A DNA stretch of 64,000 bases from Burkholderiaceae bacterium (lineage in GTDB: Bacteria; Pseudomonadota; Gammaproteobacteria; Burkholderiales; Burkholderiaceae): positions 1 to 64,000 of the forward strand of contig CANFOT010000003.1 in the NCBI GenBank assembly GCA_947448625.1. Direction: 5' to 3'. Below, piece by piece: positions 55,244 through 64,000 of the stretch. The notes beneath the pieces are model-generated. The model did not search any database. It was not told where the DNA came from and saw only the letters and a program-made list of their open reading frames with translations. Position numbers and translations under genes: made by a program. Every line of letters starts with the position of its first letter. Within the stretch, counting starts at the first letter, position 1.

Positions 55244-56281
55244 GTGACCACTAACGCCAGGCTCCCCGAGATCTCTAAAGAGGCTTTTTCAAAAGCCAGA
55301 GAAGCTCGTGGTTTGACTACAAAAGACCTCGGTGGAATGGCATGCTTATCCCATCGTCAAATAGAGCAAATCGAGAATGGCGAGTCCAGCTCTTTCTACG
55401 GTGCTCAGAATAAATTTACTGCCGCTAAAAAAGTAGCAAAACTGCTCAATTTAAGCGATGAAGAGGCATTTGACTATGGCACCCAAACCCCGGCAAAAAT
55501 AATTGAATCGCCAAAGGCTGAGGAGACTAAAAAAGTCTCCTCTAAAAAAGCGCAGGTAAAAAATGAAACTGCAGCGGTGAAGCAGGCGATTGAAGAGACT
55601 CCAACTCCAGAATTGGCGACTGAAGAAGAAAAAAAAGAGCCAGCAAAAAAATTAGAAGCCATCAAGGCTACATCAAAAGAAGTTCCTTTTTCTGCGACTT
55701 CGGTGACTTCAAAGCCTGCTTCGTCAAAGAAGCTATTTCTTTGGTTCAGTGTATTGGCAGCGCTGGCATTTTCAGTAATTAATCTACGCCCACTCTTTTT
55801 TGCAGATAAGCCAGAAGAAATCGTCCTTGTAAAAGAGGAGATTGTTGAACCGACGCCAGCATCAAGTCCAGTGGATCCTGCGTCGGCACCTCCCGCAGCT
55901 GTTGCGCCAGCACTTGCAGTTCCTGCTGTAGTTGCAGAGGCGTCAGCGGTCTGCCCTGCTGAGGAGGGCATTATTAGCTACAAGCCGGATGCACCGCGTA
56001 AGGTAGCCGATATGGTTTATGTGCAGGTGAAATCAAAGCAAGTCATTTGTGTAAGCGACGCCTCTGGAAAGATGCAAAATAAACTGGTTGAGCCTGGTGT
56101 AGGCGCATCCTTTTATGGCAAGCCGCCATTTAAAGTGCTGACTGGTGGTCTTACTCAGGCAGATGTATTTTTTCAGGGTGCAAAAGTTCGCCTGACAAAT
56201 TTAAATCACAAAACATTGGTGTTGGAGGCTGCTGAAGTGGTGGCTCCATCCGTAGACCGGACAGACTCTCAGCAGCGCTAA
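55244..56281 (+). CDS. RodZ-like membrane protein with N-terminal helix-turn-helix
   Basis: A 345-residue protein laid out like RodZ: a cytoplasmic helix-turn-helix (about 14-75, GLTTKDLGGMACLSHRQIEQIENG), a long Lys/Glu/Ala-rich linker, one membrane segment (about 165-187), a Pro/Ala-rich periplasmic stretch and a beta-rich end (about 245-335). RodZ links MreB to the wall machinery. Here the ispG and tRNA-synthetase neighbours common for rodZ are absent and the linkers are long, so it may be a paralogue with another role. The start is GTG at 55244 without a clear Shine-Dalgarno. The stop codon lies inside a terminator-like repeat. Confidence 0.72.
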   Translation: MTTNARLPEISKEAFSKAREARGLTTKDLGGMACLSHRQIEQIENGESSSFYGAQNKFTAAKKVAKLLNLSDEEAFDYGTQTPAKIIESPKAEETKKVSSKKAQVKNETAAVKQAIEETPTPELATEEEKKEPAKKLEAIKATSKEVPFSATSVTSKPASSKKLFLWFSVLAALAFSVINLRPLFFADKPEEIVLVKEEIVEPTPASSPVDPASAPPAAVAPALAVPAVVAEASAVCPAEEGIISYKPDAPRKVADMVYVQVKSKQVICVSDASGKMQNKLVEPGVGASFYGKPPFKVLTGGLTQADVFFQGAKVRLTNLNHKTLVLEAAEVVAPSVDRTDSQQR

Positions 56282-56304
56282 CCCTCAGTGGAGTTAGCGC
56301 ATTT
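56275..56304 (+). terminator. Terminator-like repeat overlapping the RodZ-like stop codon
   Basis: Stem GCGCTAAC/GTTAGCGC (56275-56282 and 56293-56300) followed by ATTT only; the stop codon TAA is inside the left arm. Confidence 0.55.
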
Positions 56305-56314
56305 ATGCGGACCC

Positions 56315-56662
<348 letters not shown>

Positions 56663-56704
56663 TTAATATAGTAATCATACCTAGAACTGAAACCGAATGC
56701 CTGG

Positions 56705-58324
56705 TTAAGCCCTAAATTGGGAGGTGATAGGGTAGCGCCAGTCGCGACCAAAGGCTCGTGTAGTCACGCGGACACCAGGAGGTGCTTGGCGACGTTTGTA
56801 CTCATTGAGCTTAATGAGGCGAGTCACTTTTTCTACGCTTTCAGGATCAAATCCGGCGGCAATCATTTGGGCGATGGATTGATTCTGCTCCATGTAGCGC
56901 TCTACGATGCCATCTAATACCTCGTAGGATGGCAGGCTATCTTGATCGGTTTGATCGGGGCGCAATTCGGCGGAAGGCGCTCGAGTCAAAATTCGCTCCG
57001 GAATGATAGGGGCGATGCTATTGCGATAAGCACATAAGCGATAGACCAAGGTTTTGGCGATGTCCTTAATTACTGCAAAGCCACCAGCCATGTCGCCATA
57101 CAAGGTGCAGTAGCCAACAGCCATTTCACTCTTGTTACCTGTTGTCAAAACAAGGCGACCTGTTTTATTGGATAGTGCCATTAGGAGGGTGCCGCGCACC
57201 CGTGCCTGAATATTCTCTTCCGTAGCGTCTAGTTTCAGACCTTTAAATTGTTCGGCTAATGCGTGCTCTAAAGCGTCAACAGGTTCGCTAATGGGAATCT
57301 CATCGTATTGAACGCCAAGATTCTGAGCCATTTCTCTAGCGTCAATCCAGGAGATATCGGCGGTGTAGCGCGAGGCCATCATGACGGTGCGAACTTTGTC
57401 GGCGCCCAAGGCGTCTACCGCAATCGCCAGCACTAAGGCGGAGTCAACGCCCCCAGAGAGGCCAATGATGACTCCCGGAAAGCGATTCTTCTGAACATAG
57501 TCGCGTACACCTAAAACGAGTGCTTGGTATGCCTGGGCTTCTACGCTGGAGGGGGCAACCAGGGTGCCTGGTTCTATCTCAGCGGATGTATTGACATTTA
57601 CATAACCAAGAGCGTTTTCAAACTGCGGCATTGTCATTACCACTTCACCTGCACTGTTTAATGCAAAGGATCCACCATCAAAAACCAATTCATCTTGACC
57701 GCCTACCGCATTTACGTAGACCAGCGGCATCTTGCTTAAGGCAATCTGTTTGCGCAATACATCAATGCGTAAAGATTCTTTTTGCAGGTGATAGGGCGAG
57801 GCATTGAGAACTAGCAGTACTTGAGCACCAGCAGCATGAGCTTGTTTAGCAGGGCCAGCATGCCAAGCATCTTCGCAAAGAATTAGCCCAAACTGAATGC
57901 CTGCATTTTCAAATACACAGGATTGATTTCCTGGTGTGAAATAACGTACCTCATCAAATACTTCATGATTGGGTAACTCTTGTTTGGCGTAACCAGTAAT
58001 CACTTTGCCATCTCGAATGACCGAGGCGTAGTTTTGTAAACCAGTAGCAGTCTTTTTGGGGTGACCAATAATGACGATTAAACCTGGAAATTTCTGGAGC
58101 TCCAGCATTAAGGAGTTGAGCTCACGGTCTGCAGCTTCTATAAAAGCAGGGCGCAAGAGCAAATCTTCTGGAGGGTAGCCAGTGAGAGAGAGCTCTGGCG
58201 TGAGTACTACTGCTGCACCTTGCGCATAAGCATCAGAGGCAGCCTGAAAGATGAGCCGGGCGTTGCCAGGCAAATCACCCAGAAGAGGGTTGATTTGCGC
58301 TAGGGCGATTTTTTGCGAGCTCAC
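56705..58324 (-). CDS. nadE: Glutamine-dependent NAD+ synthetase
   Basis: Converts deamido-NAD to NAD using glutamine. The N-terminal nitrilase-like glutaminase domain (about 1-250) has the catalytic Cys in LCEDAWH. The C-terminal synthetase domain has the PP-loop GLSGGVDSALVLAIAVDALG. The frame is open beyond the gene into ppa; the likely start is GTG at 58324 (VSSQKIALAQINPLLGD), 16 bp after the ppa stop codon, giving 540 residues. An ATG at 58375 inside ppa is an alternative. It is co-transcribed with ppa. Confidence 0.94.
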   Translation of the reverse strand: MSSQKIALAQINPLLGDLPGNARLIFQAASDAYAQGAAVVLTPELSLTGYPPEDLLLRPAFIEAADRELNSLMLELQKFPGLIVIIGHPKKTATGLQNYASVIRDGKVITGYAKQELPNHEVFDEVRYFTPGNQSCVFENAGIQFGLILCEDAWHAGPAKQAHAAGAQVLLVLNASPYHLQKESLRIDVLRKQIALSKMPLVYVNAVGGQDELVFDGGSFALNSAGEVVMTMPQFENALGYVNVNTSAEIEPGTLVAPSSVEAQAYQALVLGVRDYVQKNRFPGVIIGLSGGVDSALVLAIAVDALGADKVRTVMMASRYTADISWIDAREMAQNLGVQYDEIPISEPVDALEHALAEQFKGLKLDATEENIQARVRGTLLMALSNKTGRLVLTTGNKSEMAVGYCTLYGDMAGGFAVIKDIAKTLVYRLCAYRNSIAPIIPERILTRAPSAELRPDQTDQDSLPSYEVLDGIVERYMEQNQSIAQMIAAGFDPESVEKVTRLIKLNEYKRRQAPPGVRVTTRAFGRDWRYPITSQFRA

Positions 58325-58340
58325 TCCAATGGCAACTAAA

Positions 58341-58877
58341 TTATTTCTGTGACTTGGCGTAACCTTCGATGCCATCCAGAATTTCTTTATGAGCACCAGC
58401 AACACCAGTCCAGCCCTTCACTTTTACCCACTTACCTTTTTCGAGATCTTTGTAGTGCTCGAAGAAGTGTTGGATTTGGGCGAGGAGTAATTCGTTTACA
58501 TCTTCAGGCTTTTGCAAATGCTTGTAGATCGGTAAAATCTTGTCTTCTGGAACGGCCAACAACTTCGCATCTTGTCCGCCTTCATCTTCCATCTCCAACA
58601 TGCCAATGGCACGGCAGCTCACTACTGAGCCTGGAACCAGTGCAAATGGAGTAATGACGAGAACGTCCACAGGATCGCCGTCACCAGCAACCGTCTTAGG
58701 GATGTAACCGTAGTTGCATGGGTAGTGCATTGCCGTGCCCATGAAGCGATCTACGAAGAGGCAGCCAGTTTCCTTATCGACTTCATACTTCACTGGATCC
58801 GCATTCATTGGGATCTCAATAATGACGTTGAACGTTTCTGGAATTTTCTTACCTGGGCTGACCTTGTCGTAACTCAT
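58341..58877 (-). CDS. ppa: Inorganic pyrophosphatase
   Basis: Hydrolyses pyrophosphate and pulls biosynthetic reactions forward. A class I enzyme of 178 residues with the signature DGDPVDVLV and the flanking strings IPMNADPVKYEVDKETG and YPCNYGYIPKT. nadE, a pyrophosphate producer, follows on the same transcript. Confidence 0.97.
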   Translation of the reverse strand: MSYDKVSPGKKIPETFNVIIEIPMNADPVKYEVDKETGCLFVDRFMGTAMHYPCNYGYIPKTVAGDGDPVDVLVITPFALVPGSVVSCRAIGMLEMEDEGGQDAKLLAVPEDKILPIYKHLQKPEDVNELLLAQIQHFFEHYKDLEKGKWVKVKGWTGVAGAHKEILDGIEGYAKSQK

Positions 58878-59021
58878 AAATACTCCGGTTAGTGATTAAT
58901 GGATACCTCGATATTAGCAAAGAGGTGTCATAGCGATTATTTTAAAGCTTTCCAGGCCCACTTAAAGGCCTGTAATTAGTTAATTTGGTCGGGTAAACCT
59001 CTACTGGGCTGGGCTGAAATG

Positions 59022-59045
59022 AAAAACGCCCAGCAGAGCCAGGCG
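59022..59045 (-). terminator. Terminator of trxB
   Basis: On the minus strand: stem CGCCTGGC/GCTGGGCG (two G-U pairs), loop TCT, then a run of five T, about 26 bp after the trxB stop codon. Confidence 0.75.
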
Positions 59046-59070
59046 TCATCTTGCGTTAGTGAAGCAGCTA

Positions 59071-62379
<3,309 letters not shown>

Positions 62380-62389
62380 GGCGATCATC

Positions 62390-63082
62390 TTGCAAAGATT
62401 GTTATCTGTAGCAGTAACGGCATTCTTGGTTCTTACGCCTCTTGCATTTTCAAGCCCTGTATTTGCAGATGGCGAAAGTGGGGCGGAGCAGTTGCGTCAG
62501 TTTGTTCGTAACTCCAAAACTGCTGAAGGTGAATTTGTGCAACAGCAGTTACGCGCACCCAAAGCCAATGAGCCGCAAGACAAAGGCTTAAAGGTGGTAC
62601 GTCAAACCCAGGGGCGCTTTGTATTTCAGCGCCCAGGTCGATTTATCTGGGATACCCAAAAGCCGTATGAGCAAAAATTGATTGCCGATGGCAAACAGCT
62701 CATCATGTGGGATAAGGATTTAAATCAAGCGACATTTAGACCTGCCGGCCAAGCTTTGGCCACTACTCCTGCCGCAATCTTATTTGGCGAGGCTTCCCTG
62801 GATCAGCATTTTGATTTGTTTGAGGGTGAGGATCGCCTTGGCATGAAATGGGTTGCTCTTGTGCCCAAGAAAAATCCCAATGCAAAAAATGGCAGCGATC
62901 TACCGTATACGAAGATCTCCGTCGGCATGATCAATGGTCTACCTAAAGCTCTAGAGCTTATTGACGGCTTGGGAAGTGTTGTCTTGGTCACGCTAGACAA
63001 GATCCAGCTCAATGTGAATCTCCCCGCCAATCGCTTTACCTTTGCGCCACCTGCCGGCGCGGAAGTCTTACGCTTAAACTAG
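62390..63082 (+). CDS. lolA: Outer-membrane lipoprotein carrier protein LolA
   Basis: Periplasmic chaperone that takes lipoproteins from LolCDE to LolB. The protein has a clear signal peptide (RLLSVAVTAFLVLTPLAF up to PVFA) and the LolA strings TQGRFVFQRPGRFIWDTQKPYEQKLIADGKQ and MWDKDLNQATFR. Start choice: TTG at 62390 behind AAGG (62378-62381) gives 230 residues; a GTG at 62351 inside ftsK would lengthen the N-terminus. The rarA gene that often separates lolA from serS is absent here. Confidence 0.92.
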   Translation: MQRLLSVAVTAFLVLTPLAFSSPVFADGESGAEQLRQFVRNSKTAEGEFVQQQLRAPKANEPQDKGLKVVRQTQGRFVFQRPGRFIWDTQKPYEQKLIADGKQLIMWDKDLNQATFRPAGQALATTPAAILFGEASLDQHFDLFEGEDRLGMKWVALVPKKNPNAKNGSDLPYTKISVGMINGLPKALELIDGLGSVVLVTLDKIQLNVNLPANRFTFAPPAGAEVLRLN

Positions 63083-63121
63083 AGCTAAATTAGTAAAAAA
63101 TTCGTACTCACCGCACCCTAA

Positions 63122-64000
<879 letters not shown>

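Overview
The window looks like a chromosomal stretch of a free-living freshwater betaproteobacterium of the order Burkholderiales, most likely a Polynucleobacter or close relative. This is inferred from the small DUF3460 gene next to scpA and panC, paired cyanophycin synthetases (CphA' and CphA) with the cyanophycin-linked ABC/DUF1854 pair, moderate GC, very tight gene packing, and the protein sequences themselves. There is no phage, insertion sequence or CRISPR array. The only mobile-type genes are two small toxin-antitoxin pairs. One tRNA gene (Thr, CGT) is present. The last gene (serS) runs off the right edge, and the left edge cuts a leader RNA (cobalamin riboswitch) whose target gene lies outside.

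Layout. 1-407: a minus-strand cobalamin riboswitch reading out of the window. 408-7180: an oxalate catabolism block: a Crp/Fnr-type regulator, oxalyl-CoA decarboxylase (oxc), formyl-CoA transferase (frc), a lone PAS protein, a second frc, and a formyltransferase resembling the N-terminal domain of 10-formyltetrahydrofolate dehydrogenase. 7237-9979: a two-subunit molybdenum hydroxylase (Ior type). 10346-18589: housekeeping genes (panC, scpA, DUF3460, metG, fdhD, dcd, a basic amino acid decarboxylase) and a YefM-YoeB pair. 18609-29797: TRAP permeases, argH, hemC-hemD, ubiC, an RhlE-like RNA helicase, a CalB-like aldehyde dehydrogenase, msrA, pdxH and tcdA. 30048-36522: an amino acid permease plus alanine dehydrogenase, a TMEM165/GDT1 exporter, pepN and a VapBC pair. 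36718-45624: fbp and the cyanophycin locus. 45654-47623: tRNA-Thr, an unannotated 35-codon gene, and an oxalate/formate antiporter. 47714-52524: a five-gene copper operon headed by a CruR-like (DUF2946) upstream regulatory ORF. 52619-64000: ilvD, a FixJ-like regulator, a RodZ-like membrane HTH protein, a PII protein, nadE, ppa, trxB, ftsK, lolA and the start of serS.

How the parts connect. The main finding is an oxalate regulon split over 45 kb. Perfect inverted repeats TTGAC-N4-GTCAA lie upstream of both oxc (1062-1075) and the OxlT-type antiporter (46248-46261). The Crp/Fnr protein encoded just before oxc carries the ExxSR recognition-helix pattern that in FNR reads TTGAT-N4-ATCAA half-sites, so it is the obvious candidate regulator. 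The antiporter would import oxalate in exchange for formate, Frc would activate it to oxalyl-CoA, and Oxc would decarboxylate it to formyl-CoA. The FDH-like formyltransferase, 1 bp after the second frc, suggests an undescribed branch from formyl-CoA into the folate one-carbon pool or to formate.

Several genes also have candidate RNA-level control: hairpins before oxc with no nearby Shine-Dalgarno, a Shine-Dalgarno-sequestering stem before the RNA helicase, an anti-Shine-Dalgarno element before the alanine permease, and two hairpins between cruR and its TonB-dependent receptor. All functional links are read from sequence and family knowledge; no search or folding program was run.
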